Part shown: in pieces, positions 55,018-64,000 of the stretch
Layout: each line of letters opens with the position of its first letter
Position numbering within the stretch: position 1 is the first letter of the stretch
NCBI GenBank assembly: GCA_001310415.1
Contig: BAXE01000018.1
Coordinates: 35,205 to 99,204, forward strand
Length of the DNA stretch: 64,000 bases
Origin: Enterovibrio sp. JCM 19048
GTDB lineage: Bacteria > Pseudomonadota > Gammaproteobacteria > Enterobacterales > Vibrionaceae
Direction of reading: 5' to 3'
Translations under genes and position numbers: made by a program
Notes under the pieces: generated by a model
Told to the model about the DNA's origin: nothing
Database searches by the model: none
What the model saw: only the letters and a program-made list of their open reading frames with translations

Positions 55018-55494
55018 TTAGGCGGGGACGACGCGTGCCGTATTGCCATCCACATTAACCTGAACCCGTTCGCCAACCCGGAAAAGCATGTCAGGATTCG
55101 CTTCCTGGACAATCGAAATGACCCTGCCATCCTCAAGACGTATAGTCAGGTTTACCCCGTTGCGCTTGCCCAACTCACCCGCCGCTTCACTGCCGGCGTA
55201 GCCACCCAGCAAACCACCACCGATGGCCGCGATATCTGAACCGCTGCCGCCACCGATTTTTGAGCCTAAGATCCCGCCAATCGCTGCGCCGGCAATGGTT
55301 CCGATGACATTGCTGCTGTCGTTGGCATCTATGGTCACCGGCTCCGCTTTAATCACTGTGCCGTAATAGACTTCCTGAATGGTGCGTGTATCGGCGGCGC
55401 CATAGGCATCCCCGTAAGGGTTAGGGGAAGAACACCCGGCAAGACCAAGCGCCAAAATGATCATGCCGGATACAGTGAGGTGCGTGTATTTCAT
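55018..55494 (-). CDS. Glycine-zipper outer membrane lipoprotein (SlyB/Pcp-like)
   Basis: An intact 158-residue lipoprotein. The signal sequence ends in the lipobox LAGC (Cys21), followed by SSPN, so sorting to the outer membrane is likely. A glycine-zipper region GTIAGAAIGGILGSKIGGGSG and GGGLLGGYAGSEAAG lies at about residues 65-108, then a small C-terminal domain that includes VQVNVDGNTARVV. This is the SlyB/17-kDa antigen arrangement, linked to envelope integrity. AAGGAAGACAGAC precedes the ATG. Confidence 0.88.
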   Translation of the reverse strand: MKYTHLTVSGMIILALGLAGCSSPNPYGDAYGAADTRTIQEVYYGTVIKAEPVTIDANDSSNVIGTIAGAAIGGILGSKIGGGSGSDIAAIGGGLLGGYAGSEAAGELGKRNGVNLTIRLEDGRVISIVQEANPDMLFRVGERVQVNVDGNTARVVPA

Positions 55495-55569
55495 GTCTGT
55501 CTTCCTTCGCCATAACAGTCAGGTGAAGTCTATCTTGGCACTGGGCGGTGCAGTGTCCCAAGAATAGTA

Positions 55570-55589
55570 AAGGCGCCAACTGGCGCCTT
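55570..55589 (-). terminator. Likely terminator after tas
   Basis: AAGGCGCCA and TGGCGCCTT form a compact 8-9 bp stem 21 bases after the tas stop on the minus strand. The following T run is short (TTTACTATT), so the call is moderate. Confidence 0.55.
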
Positions 55590-55610
55590 AGGAATAACAG
55601 TCATGTTTTG

Positions 55611-56645
55611 TTAAGGGCAGGGGTTGGAATACTGAACCCCAATCTCTTCGATGCGCTCAATCACCGGCTCTGGCAAGGTGAGGTTTACCGATTCGATGTT
55701 GGCTCTAAGCTGCTCAAGGCTTGTTGCACCTATGATGTTACTGGCGACAAAGGGGCGGCTGTTAACATAAGCCAATGCCATTTGCGCCGGATCCAGCCCA
55801 GACTCTTGCGCCAGATTGACATAAGCGAGCGTTGCAGCCTGGCCTTGTTCAGTAAAATAGCGAACGAAACGCTCCCAGCGTGTACAACGCGCTCCTTCAG
55901 GCTTGGCGCCATTGAGGTACTTGCCAGACAGGGCGCCAAATGCCAGCGGGGAATAGGCGAGCAACTCAACGCCTTCCTGATGGCTGATCTCCGACAATCC
56001 TACTTCAAAGCTTCGGTTGAGCAGGTTGTAGGGGTTTTGAATGGTCACGATGCGTGGCAGGCTGTGCTTCTCAGCCAGACGCAGATAACTCATCACCCCC
56101 CAAGGCGTTTCGTTGGACACGCCGATATGCCGGATTTTCCCTTCGCGAACCAGTTCGGCCAATGCATCGAGTGTATCCAGCAGAGTTACCCCGGAGTTTT
56201 CATCCTGGTGGTGGTAGTTAAGTTTGCCAAAACTGTTGACGTGGCGCTGTGGCCAGTGCACCTGATAGAGGTCGATGTAGTCGGTCTGCAAGCGTGAAAG
56301 GCTGTCATCCACGGCCTGTCGGATATTCCGGCGGTCGAGCGCCATGTTATCGCGAATGTAGGGAATATTACGGGGACCGGCGACCTTAGTGGCGAGAACA
56401 ACTTTATCCCGTTTTCCACTCTTGCTTAACCAGCTGCCAATGTATTTTTCAGTCAGTCCCTGGGTCTCTTTGGTGGGCGGGACGGCATACATTTCTGCAG
56501 TATCAATAAAATTGACGCCCATATCCAACGCCAGATCCAGCTGCTGGTGTGCTTCTGCCTCGCTGTTTTGCTGGCCGAATGTCATGGTACCGAGGCAAAT
56601 CTTGCTGACTTCGAGATTCGTATGGGGAAGGGTGTGATATAGCAT
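55611..56645 (-). CDS. tas: NADP(H)-dependent aldo-keto reductase Tas
   Basis: An intact 344-residue aldo-keto reductase of the Tas subfamily. The catalytic tetrad is visible: Asp and Tyr in VNFIDTAEMY, Lys in VLATKVAG, and His in DLYQVHWPQR. The Tas-type start MLYHTLPHTNLEVSKICLGTM-like segment and the ISHQEGVELLAYSPL stretch are present. Tas in E. coli affects starvation-associated mutation and can complement tyrosine auxotrophy. The physiological substrate is unknown. AAGGAGAGCGG precedes the ATG. Confidence 0.93.
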   Translation of the reverse strand: MLYHTLPHTNLEVSKICLGTMTFGQQNSEAEAHQQLDLALDMGVNFIDTAEMYAVPPTKETQGLTEKYIGSWLSKSGKRDKVVLATKVAGPRNIPYIRDNMALDRRNIRQAVDDSLSRLQTDYIDLYQVHWPQRHVNSFGKLNYHHQDENSGVTLLDTLDALAELVREGKIRHIGVSNETPWGVMSYLRLAEKHSLPRIVTIQNPYNLLNRSFEVGLSEISHQEGVELLAYSPLAFGALSGKYLNGAKPEGARCTRWERFVRYFTEQGQAATLAYVNLAQESGLDPAQMALAYVNSRPFVASNIIGATSLEQLRANIESVNLTLPEPVIERIEEIGVQYSNPCP

Positions 56646-56728
56646 CCGCTCTCCTTGGATTGATCACCCTGCAACAAGGACAGCTGCAGGTGTAACGGCA
56701 GTGTTCATCCCCCATCTTAGGAGATTTT

Positions 56729-56878
56729 ATGCCTGGTACAAGGGTAAATAGGCATCGAGACTGGTTCCGCGACGTCGGCTTGTTGAGACGTAACGCAAAT
56801 ATAGATGATGTTGCATCGGCTATTGGGTCAGATAGCGATCTTCTACACAAAAATGGCTGGGCTTTTCATGATCAGTAA
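56729..56878 (+). CDS. Possible 49-residue protein of unknown function
   Basis: ATG at 56729 follows TAGGAGATTTT, a good ribosome site. The 49 codons run to TAA at 56876-56878. The sequence is mixed and charged (RDWFRDVGLLRRNANIDDV), with no signal peptide or membrane helix, and I recognise no family. It lies divergent from tas and 53 bases upstream of the DUF6482-like gene. It is supported only by the ribosome site and ordinary composition. Confidence 0.4.
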   Translation: MPGTRVNRHRDWFRDVGLLRRNANIDDVASAIGSDSDLLHKNGWAFHDQ

Positions 56879-56931
56879 GCGCAGCGTTATCTATACTGGT
56901 TTAACAATTAATTAACAGGAGTGGTAGCGCC

Positions 56932-57231
56932 ATGAAAGTAAAGCAATTAAAAAACTGGATCCAGTCTCACCCTGATAATATTCCCGTCTGCTATGTGATC
57001 GCACCAGCCGGGGGAGCGCAATACGTGGTAGAGGTGGAAGTGCGCCATCAGCTTGAGCCACTGAAAGACGACAAATTTGATGAAGTCCTGCATTTTGACA
57101 ATGTGGAGCAGGTCAGCGATACACTGCGTAAAGTGGGTGTGAAAAAAGCCATTTTGCGCCTGTTGGACCCGTATGATGAATTCGGTCCTGCGGACAGCAG
57201 TTGTAAAGAAGACATGGAAATCACGCTCTAA
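56932..57231 (+). CDS. DUF6482-like small protein
   Basis: An intact 99-residue cytosolic protein starting MKVKQLKNWIQSHPDNIPVC, with a predicted alpha/beta composition and an acidic C-terminus. It resembles short uncharacterised proteins grouped as DUF6482. That assignment is from memory and uncertain. ACAGGAGTGGTAGCGCC precedes the ATG. It converges on mutH, whose stop is 9 bases away, with no clear terminator between. Confidence 0.65.
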   Translation: MKVKQLKNWIQSHPDNIPVCYVIAPAGGAQYVVEVEVRHQLEPLKDDKFDEVLHFDNVEQVSDTLRKVGVKKAILRLLDPYDEFGPADSSCKEDMEITL

Positions 57232-57239
57232 GCGTGATC

Positions 57240-57919
57240 TCAGGCATTGTCGGGCAGCATAAAATGACGGGCGAGGATCTTACCGGTGAACTGGGTTCGC
57301 AGGTAAAAGCCCCTTGGCAGCGTTTTAATGGGTTGTCCTTTTGCCCCGTAAGCTTCAGTTTTTGCCTTGCTGTTGGCAGCCTTGGGGCGAAGCTGAAGAT
57401 ACTCACCATGTTTTGCACTTATCTCATGCACTTTTCCCAGCACGATAAATTCCATTAGCTCTTCCCAGTCTGCTTTCAATTGTCCTTCCTCTTCTTCAGA
57501 AGGTTGCCACAGCAGGGGCATTCCCACATGACGTTCACAGACCGGGATCTCGCGTTCGCCTTCTACCGGGATCCACAGCACCTTGGATAACTTGTTTCGG
57601 ATATGGCTCGCTTCCCAGGTGAGTCCCTGTACCCAGTTAAGGGGGCGACGCAGACAAAGGTGGTTTCGAGGGGTTTGCCTGTGTGGCTAATTGGGATCGT
57701 TTTAAGCTCAATTCCCAGATCCTGAAAGTCCTGTTCGGGCTTACTGCCAGCCTCGGCACCAAGGCAAGTTTCCAAAAGCATACCCACCCAACCTTTTTCC
57801 CGGCGCAGATCAGCCGGACATTCCAACCCGTGTTGCTCTGCCAGCTCACCCAAGGTGAAACCCGCGAGTGCATAGGCGCGTTCTAAAAGTTCTTTTTGTG
57901 TCTTGGGTGCTGGGATCAT
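57240..57919 (-). CDS. mutH: DNA mismatch repair endonuclease MutH
   Basis: MutH nicks the unmethylated strand at hemimethylated GATC sites when activated by MutS and MutL. The type II restriction-like active site reads D...ExK in [18 protein letters not shown] (about residues 63-80). C-terminal conserved parts include [13 protein letters not shown] and GFYLRTQFT. One missing base near 57630 splits the frame. Restored length is 226 residues. It is divergent from rppH across a long gap. Its presence implies Dam methylation in this organism, as expected for Vibrionaceae. Confidence 0.95.
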
Positions 57920-58549
57920 GGCGGTGTCGTCAATTCAGTTAGGTTGGTGGCATAAACCTGCCTGGAGCCAGGCCAGACAGGGATGTTGCTGCAGCTCAAT
58001 CCGCTATCCGGATCATTGTACGCAAACCTAAGTTATCCACAAGAGGGGATTGCGAGCTTCCCTCTTTTTAGTGCATGTGTGTATATACAGTGGTTTTAAA
58101 CCAGAAATATCGCTCATCTTCCTGATGGTTGGCGATGTTTTCGTCAAGTGGTGTGGGTAAGTTACTGCTTGATGGATCTTTGACCACTTTAAGATCGTCT
58201 ATAAATTGATCGTCGGAGTTTGGCGGCGAAAAGTGAGAGTCTTTGCTTAACATTATGATAAATTTGGTTTTACATGGAGTTCTATGCGTAATGATAAGTC
58301 GGTACTCATGGGGTAAAAGCTAACTGACCTTGTTTGACGCCTGTTCTGCACAAATCTATCCACAGAAAGCGTGAATAAATGTGCGCCTTGTCTCATCAGT
58401 CTGTTTATAACTTGGCTCTCTAGCCGGTTTTATCCTTAAAGGCGGCTGAAGCCCCCAAAAAACGCGTTTCATACACAATGTTTGTTTACCACTGTGCACA
58501 TAGTGTGAAAAAATCACTGGTAATAAAGATTTATATTTGAGGTCGTCCA
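57920..58549. other. Intergenic region mutH / rppH
   Basis: These 630 bases hold a perfect DnaA-box-like TTATCCACA (58033-58041) and a terminator-like hairpin facing the plus strand (58041-58069). A 61-codon minus frame (58253-58068) lacks a ribosome site and is not annotated. Promoters for mutH and rppH should lie here. Confidence 0.55.
58041..58069 (+). terminator. Orphan terminator-like hairpin between mutH and rppH
   Basis: AAGAGGG and CCCTCTT pair over 7-9 bp around an 8-12 base loop and are followed by TTT. No gene lies upstream of it on the plus strand (mutH is on the minus strand), so it would end a short transcript starting after about 57920. Confidence 0.4.
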
Positions 58550-59073
58550 GTGATAGATGGCGATGGCTACCGTCCCAACGTTGGATTGTAATTTGTAACA
58601 GCCACGGTCAGGTTCTCTGGGCTCGTCGATACGGACAACACTCCTGGCAATTCCCTCAAGGCGGGATCGATGACGGTGAAACCCCTGAGCAGGCAATGTT
58701 CAGGGAACTCTACGAAGAGGTCGGACTGACAAAAAAAGATGTCAGGATATTGGCAACCAGTCGACACTGGTTACGCTATAAGTTACCGAAACGTCTGGTT
58801 CGCTGGGAGTCCAAACCTGTGTGTATCGGGCAAAAACAAAAGTGGTTTTTGCTGAAACTGGAATGTGACGAGTCTAAAGTAAACATGCAACGTGGCAGCA
58901 CACCCGAGTTTGATGGCTGGCGCTGGGTAAGTTACTGGTATCCCGTCAGGCAGGTGGTGTCGTTCAAACGTGAAGTTTACCGTCGTGCTATGAAAGAGTT
59001 CGCACCTTTGGCGATGCCTTTCAAAGAGCGTAAGCTCAAGCGCAAAAGTAAACGGGGTTCAGTAAAAAACTAG
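58550..59073 (+). CDS. rppH: RNA pyrophosphohydrolase RppH
   Basis: RppH removes pyrophosphate from mRNA 5' ends, triggering RNase E decay. The Nudix box is [23 protein letters not shown]. The family start [12 protein letters not shown] is read from GTG at 58550, after TTGAGG. It is followed by a one-base loss near 58588 that throws the rest into the frame opening at 58537. Restored length is 174 residues. The basic tail ([11 protein letters not shown]) is typical. ptsP follows 30 bases downstream. Confidence 0.95.
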
Positions 59074-59103
59074 GATCGGCAATAGACAGGAAAGAGGGCG
59101 CGA

Positions 59104-61354
59104 ATGCTGACGAAACTGCGGGATATCGTTAACAATGTCGCGTCATCCAGTGACATTAAACAGGCGCTCAATATTCTGGTGCGTGAAACCTGTCTGGCGA
59201 TGGAAACAGAATGCTGTTCTGTCTACATAGCGGATCATGACCGCCAGAAGTTTGATTTAATGGCAACACAAGGGCTCAATCCCCGCGCCCGGCGTGTGTC
59301 ACTCTCTTTCGATGAAGGCCTGGTGGGGCTGGTTGGCCGCCGGGAAGAGCCGATAAACCTGGCGAACGCCAGTGGGCATACTGACTTCAAACATTTCCCG
59401 GATATCGGGGAAGATATTTTTAATGCCTTTCTTGGCACGCCTATCATCTACCGTCGTCAGGTATTGGGCGTACTGGTTGTGCAGCAGCGCGACTCCCGCC
59501 AGTTCGATGAAACCGAAGAATCCTTTCTTGTTACCCTGGCCGCCCAGTTGGCGGTGGTGTTTGCCCATGCCAAAGCTCAGGGGTTTTGGCCTAACACCAA
59601 AGGAACCTTATTACTGGAAGGTGCTGCGGCATCTCCAGGGGTGGCCATTGCCAAAGCCTGGTGTGATGTCTCCCAACCCAGGCTGGATCTGGTTTTTCCT
59701 GCCTCTTGTCTTGATATCCAAAAAGAACGTGACCGTCTTGACGGTGCGCTGAGCGCTGCGATTGCGGAATTCCGCCGTCTTAGAAAGCGTTTTGACAGTG
59801 AATTGAATCAGGACACGCTGGCGATCTTCGATCTTTTTATCCACCTGCTTAACGATCCCATGTTGCGTAAAGCGATGAATGAACGCATCCAACAAGGGAT
59901 ATGGCGGAATGGGCTGTTAAGCAAACCATTGATGCTTTTGCTGAGCGTTTCCACAACATGTCAGACGCTTACCTTCGGGAGCGTGCCAATGACGTGAAAG
60001 AGCTTGGCCAGCGTTTGCTCTATTTCCTGGAAAACCAGGACATCAAGCAGTGGCATTTTGACGAGCCGATTGTGCTCTTTGCCCGTGAGTTAACGGCAGC
60101 CATGTTGGCGGCAATTCCCCGTGACCGTTTGGCTGGTGTGGTGGCAGAGGAAGGGGCGGTGAATGCCCATGCTGCGATCCTTGCCCGTGCACTGGGGATC
60201 CCCGCCGTCATGGGTGTTGAGTTCAGCCCGCAACTGGTGCACCGAAAGCTGGTGGTGCTGGATGGATTTAAAGGACGCCTGCTGGTGGAGCCAGCTGAAC
60301 ATGTCCTGAAAGAATACCAACGCCTGCATGATGAGGAGCTTGAACTTCAACACGAAGTGGAAAGCACGTTCACCAAGCAGACAAAAACAGCAGATGGTGA
60401 GCGTGTGCATATTCACCTGAACGCTGGTTGAGTGCGGATACCAGCATTGCCATCAATCGCGGTGTGGATGGGGTGGGGCTATACCGCACCGAAGTGCCGT
60501 TTTTGATGCAGCGAAGCTCCCTTCAGAAGATGATCAGGTCAAACAATACCGTTCAATCCTGGATTGTTACCCGAATCAGCCCGTAGTGATGCGTACCCTG
60601 GATATTGGTGGTGACAAGCCGCTGCCTTACCTGAAAATTGAAGAGGACAACCCTTTCCTGGGGTGGCGTGGTATCCGCTTTACCCTGGATCACCCGGACA
60701 TTTTCCTCATTCAGGTTCGAGCCATGCTGCGTGCCAGTATCGGTCGTGACAATCTGGCGATTTTGCTGCCCATGATTTCCGGGTTGTCTGAGTTGCTGGA
60801 AGCAAAAGCCTTGATTGAGCGCGCCTTTAATGAGGTGTCTGAGATTGCCAAGCAAGAACAGGAAACACTCAAAAAGCCCAAACTGGCATTATGGTGGAAG
60901 TTCCCTCTTTGCTTTACCAGCTGGATGCAGTGGCGGAACACATAGATTTCCTTTCGGTCGGTACCAATGACTTAACCCAGTATTTGCTTGCGGTGGACAG
61001 AAACAACGCCCGTGTGGCGGACGTCTATGATACATTCCACCCCTCTGTGCTGGCGGTGTTGCGTCAAATTCTTGAAAATAGCCAGCGGTTAAAATTGCCC
61101 GTCAGTGTGTGTGGTGAATTTGCCGGTGATCCGATTGGTGCGGTGTTGCTGGTAGGGATGGGGTATCGCCAATTGAGTATGAATACCCGCAGTGTGGCCA
61201 AAATCAAATATGTGCTGCGACATATCCCTCAGACGCCCTTCAGCACCACGCGAAGGCGTTGCAGAAGCTGACACTGGCACGGGACATCAGAAATGCCTCT
61301 GAGGCATTTTTAGAAGCGTATAATCTCGGTGGTCTGATCCGCGTCGGGAAATAG
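59104..61354 (+). CDS. ptsP: Nitrogen phosphotransferase enzyme I, PtsP (EI-Ntr)
   Basis: PtsP takes phosphate from PEP and passes it to NPr, linking nitrogen status to regulation. An N-terminal GAF domain (residues about 1-165) is followed by the PEP-utilising domain, whose active His lies in AEEGAVNAHAAILARALGIP. The C-terminal PEP barrel has RTLDIGGDKPLPYL, SVGTNDLTQYLLAVDRNN and the catalytic Cys in PVSVCGEFAGDP. Five single-base losses lie near 59893, 60428, 60515, 60888 and 61243. Restored length is 751 residues, close to E. coli (748). It is second in the rppH-ptsP-TauE-lgt-thyA run. Confidence 0.95.
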
Positions 61355-61364
61355 GAAGTAGTTC

Positions 61365-62173
61365 ATGCACGATCCCACATTGTGGCTGTTTGGTATTTGC
61401 CTTGTTTTGGGGGCGACCGTCGGTCTGCTTGCCGGGCTTTTGGGGATTGGTGGTGGTTTGCTGGTTGTTCCAGCGCTTTCTGTTCTGCTGCCTCAAGCTG
61501 GTATCTCCCATGAGTTGGTTATGCCGATGGCATTGGCGACGTCGCTGGCCAGCATTGTGGCAACCTCTATCTCGTCTGCTTATACCCACTACCGGCTTGG
61601 AAATGCCCAGCCTTCGGTCATCAAGACGCTGTTGCCGGGCATTTTATTGGGTGGCTTTCTGGGCAGTGCGCTCGCTGATCACCTTCCCAAGCATACTTGC
61701 CGAAAATTTTTGGTGTCATCGTGTTACTGTTAGCGCTGCAGATGGTCATGTCTCTGCGCGTAACGAAAGCGGCAAAACCCTTTCCATCTCCCTTGCAGGC
61801 GGCAGCCGGTGGCACTGTGATGGGGGTTGTCGCCAGCTTGGCTGGGATTGGTGGCGGGTCGCTGACCGTGCCTTACCTGAATTACTACGGCATAGAGATG
61901 CGAAAAGCCATTGGTACCGCTTCCCTGTGCGGTGTGTTTCTTGCACTGTCCGGTATGACAGGTTTTATTCTCTTCGGTCTTAAGCAGGCTGAAGCATTAC
62001 CGCCTTATAGTGTGGGCTATGTGTATTTGCCGGCGCTTTTAGGTATCGTTACTACCTCGGTGATAACGACCCGGTTCGGGGCCAGACTGGCAACCCGCTT
62101 ACCGACCCATATCATCAAACGCGTGTTTGCAATATTTCTGCTCCTGATTGGTGGGAGCATGTTTCTAAGCTAA
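61365..62173 (+). CDS. TauE/SafE family membrane permease
   Basis: A polytopic inner-membrane protein with two internally similar halves. Each has a glycine signature: [17 protein letters not shown] near residue 22, and [17 protein letters not shown] near 160. This duplicated motif defines the TauE/SafE (sulfite exporter-like, DUF81) family. The substrate is not known. ATG at 61365 lies 11 bases after the ptsP stop. One missing base near 61695 breaks the frame. Restored length is 269 residues. lgt starts 13 bases downstream. Confidence 0.92.
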
Positions 62174-62186
62174 GGAAGACGACTTC

Positions 62187-62989
62187 ATGTCCCTGACATT
62201 TCCTCAAATCGACCCTGTTTTGATTGAAATCGGTCCGCTGGCGGTGCGCTGGTATGGACTGATGTATCTGGCTGGCTTTGCGTTTGCGCTCTGGCTTGCA
62301 AACCGCCGCGCTGACAAACCCGGCAGTGGCTGGACAAGGGATGAGGTGAGCGATCTGCTGTTTGCCGGTTTCCTGGGCGTAGTGCTGGGAGGACGTATCG
62401 GGTATGTGTTGTTCTATCAGTTCGATGCGTTCCTGGCTGACCCGCTGTTCCTGTTCAAAGTCTGGACGGGGGGCATGTCTTTCCACGGCGGTCTGCTAGG
62501 TGTGATTGCGGCGATGTTCTGGTTCGCCCGTAAAACCAAGCGCACTTTCTTTACCGTGTCTGACTTTATTGCGCCGTTAGTGCCATTTGGCCTGGGGGCA
62601 GGTCGTATGGGTAACTTTATCAATGGCGAGCTTTGGGGGCGCGTAACCGATGTGCCTTGGGCCATGGTGTTTCCAACCGGTGGCCCGTTTGCGCGTCACC
62701 CTTCGCAGCTGTACGAATTTGCACTGGAAGGCGTGGTGTTGTTCCTAATCCTCAACTGGTTTATCAGAAAGCCGCGTCCGGCAGGTGCTGTGTCAGGACT
62801 GTTCCTGATTGCTATGGCGCTTTCCGCTTTATTGTGGAGTTTTTCCGCGAACCGGATGCGCACCTTGGCCTGTTTGGGGATTGGATCAGCATGGGACAAA
62901 TTCTGTCTACGCCGATGATCATCCTCGGTGCATTGATGATGGTGTGGGCGTACCGCCGACAACAAAGCGCCACGCGCTCTGCCCAATAA
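62187..62989 (+). CDS. lgt: Prolipoprotein diacylglyceryl transferase Lgt
   Basis: An essential inner-membrane enzyme that adds diacylglycerol to the lipobox cysteine of prolipoproteins. The start [28 protein letters not shown] segment, [11 protein letters not shown], and the Lgt signature [14 protein letters not shown] with RHPSQLYEF are present. A missing G near 62807 shifts the last 60 residues into another frame ([14 protein letters not shown]). Restored length is 267 residues. It precedes thyA, the conserved enteric and vibrio order. Confidence 0.96.
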
Positions 62990-63075
62990 TTTTTCAGCCG
63001 CAGTTTCTCTGCGGCTTTCTTTATTTTTGTAATTGCCACCCCAAGGGTGTGGAAGCGTTAATGTAAGGAAGAATG

Positions 63076-63915
63076 ATGAAGCAGTATCTTGATTTGATGC
63101 AGGATATCCTAGAAAACGGCACTGATCGTGGAGATCGTACCGGTGTTGGTACCCGATCTGTTTTTGGTCGCCAGATGCGTTTTGACCTCAGCGATGGCTT
63201 TCCAATGCTGACCACCAAAAAGCTGTATACCCGCGCCATCATTCATGAGTTGCTGTGGTTTTTGAATGGCGATACCAACGTTAAATACCTGCAAGACAAC
63301 AATGTGACCATCTGGGACGAATGGGCGACGGAATCTGGTGATTTGGGCCCGGTCTACGGCGCGCAATGGCGCTCCTGGGCATGCCCGGACGGTTCAACCG
63401 TTGACCAGATTGCAGAACTGATCGAACAAATCAAAACCAAGCCGCATTCACGCCGCCATATCATCACGGCCTGGAACCCGGCAGACCTGCCTGATGAAAG
63501 CATCAGCCCGCAGGCAAACGTTGAGAAAGGTAAGATGGCGTTGGCGCCGTGCCACTGTCTGTTCCAGTTCTATGTCGCTGATGGCAAGCTGTCGTGTCAG
63601 CTTTACCAGCGCAGTGCAGACTACTTCCTCGGTGTGCCGTTTAATATTGCCAGCTACGCGCTGTTTACCCACATGATTGCGCAGCAATGTGATCTGGAAG
63701 TGGGCGAGTTTGTGCATACTTTCGGTGACGTGCACCTTTATCACAATCACCTGACCGATGACATTGTGTACGAGCAGCTCAAGCGCGTGCCGGGCAAGAA
63801 GCCGACGCTGACTATCAAACGCAAACCTGATTCTATCTTCGATTACAAACTGGAAGATTTCGAGATTGAAGGGTATGACGCGCAGCCAAGCATTAAAGCG
63901 CCGATAGCGATTTAG
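63076..63915 (+). CDS. thyA: Thymidylate synthase ThyA
   Basis: ThyA methylates dUMP to dTMP using methylene-tetrahydrofolate. The catalytic Cys lies in [12 protein letters not shown]. The phosphate-binding Arg is in [12 protein letters not shown], the [10 protein letters not shown] segment is intact, and the substrate contacts include [19 protein letters not shown]. Two ATGs lie in tandem at 63073 and 63076; the second has better spacing from AAGGAAG. Length is 279 residues with no frame break. It is the last gene in the window. Confidence 0.97.
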   Translation: MKQYLDLMQDILENGTDRGDRTGVGTRSVFGRQMRFDLSDGFPMLTTKKLYTRAIIHELLWFLNGDTNVKYLQDNNVTIWDEWATESGDLGPVYGAQWRSWACPDGSTVDQIAELIEQIKTKPHSRRHIITAWNPADLPDESISPQANVEKGKMALAPCHCLFQFYVADGKLSCQLYQRSADYFLGVPFNIASYALFTHMIAQQCDLEVGEFVHTFGDVHLYHNHLTDDIVYEQLKRVPGKKPTLTIKRKPDSIFDYKLEDFEIEGYDAQPSIKAPIAI

Positions 63916-63950
63916 GGCTTACGAAGAGCGGTCCCGGGGAGAGCCAGCAG

Positions 63951-63965
63951 GTCCTAGGTCCTAGG
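63951..63965 (+). repeat. Short tandem repeat (GTCCTAG)2 after thyA
   Basis: Two adjacent copies of GTCCTAG, with GAAGAGC copies close by on both sides (63923-63929 and 63965-63971). The stretch from 63916 to the window edge has no gene. It may be the start of a longer repeat tract that the window cuts off. Confidence 0.7.
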
Positions 63966-64000
63966 AAGAGCAAAGAGCTTGACTCTAGTTTGGCACCACT

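Noticed and set aside
57920..58069. CsrB-type regulatory RNA between mutH and rppH
   Set aside because: Only about four GGA motifs are present, far fewer than the repeated GGA loops of CsrB-like RNAs.
58075..58090. LexA-box-like ATGTGTGTATATACAG
   Set aside because: One half-site lacks the required CTG, and it sits 460 bases from rppH with no SOS gene nearby.
58068..58253. 61-codon minus-strand ORF between mutH and rppH
   Set aside because: There is no Shine-Dalgarno sequence before its ATG, no recognisable family, and the composition fits chance in an AT-rich gap.

Overview
The window looks like a chromosomal backbone segment of a marine gammaproteobacterium of the family Vibrionaceae, with moderate GC content. 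The evidence is the gene content: the biofilm regulator VpsR directly downstream of lysS, arcA and arcB tail to tail, two gltBD pairs in tandem, and a BtuF / CbiB-like / MTA-SAH nucleosidase cluster. The genus cannot be fixed by eye. I see no rRNA, tRNA, CRISPR array, integron, prophage or insertion sequence.

Layout. (1) 1-15603, almost all minus strand: TRIC-family channel (cut by the window edge), btuF, a CbiB-like gene, mtn, then gltB-gltD of the proteobacterial type and a second gltB-gltD of a divergent type. (2) 16175-23475: YhcC radical SAM protein, a PAS-GGDEF diguanylate cyclase, arcB, arcA (convergent) and an RraA-like protein. (3) 23534-31483: a small beta-barrel protein, aceK, the threonine operon thrL-thrABC with its attenuator, and grcA with a predicted FNR site. 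(4) 31893-43477: nfo, ung, a hemerythrin, DUF3545, two AgcS sodium/alanine symporters facing each other across yaaA, srmB, trmN, brnQ and fldB. (5) 43648-51905: xerD, dsbC, recJ, a repeat-rich spacer, prfB with its programmed frameshift, lysS and an exported amidohydrolase. (6) 52320-57231: vpsR, a PACE efflux pump, a 25-residue ORF upstream of a DUF1127 protein, a glycine-zipper lipoprotein, tas and small proteins. (7) 57240-64000: mutH, then rppH-ptsP-TauE-lgt-thyA.

The main caveat is sequence quality. About 50 frame breaks split 27 genes, including essential ones. Nearly all are consistent with one missing base, and many fall in short runs of one base. Restoring the missing bases returns every affected gene to a length divisible by three and usual for its family. 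I therefore annotate each as one gene with the breaks noted, and read them as sequencing errors. The prfB frameshift is the genuine exception.

Functionally the segment combines nitrogen assimilation (GOGAT, PtsP), redox control (ArcAB, GrcA), c-di-GMP and biofilm control (GGDEF protein, VpsR), DNA repair (Nfo, Ung, RecJ, MutH, XerD) and RNA handling (SrmB, RppH, TrmN). I found no convincing new multi-gene system. The most interesting unexplained items are the repeat cluster between recJ and prfB, the small ORF and hairpin ahead of the DUF1127 gene, an orphan terminator upstream of vpsR, and an amidohydrolase carrying a signal peptide.
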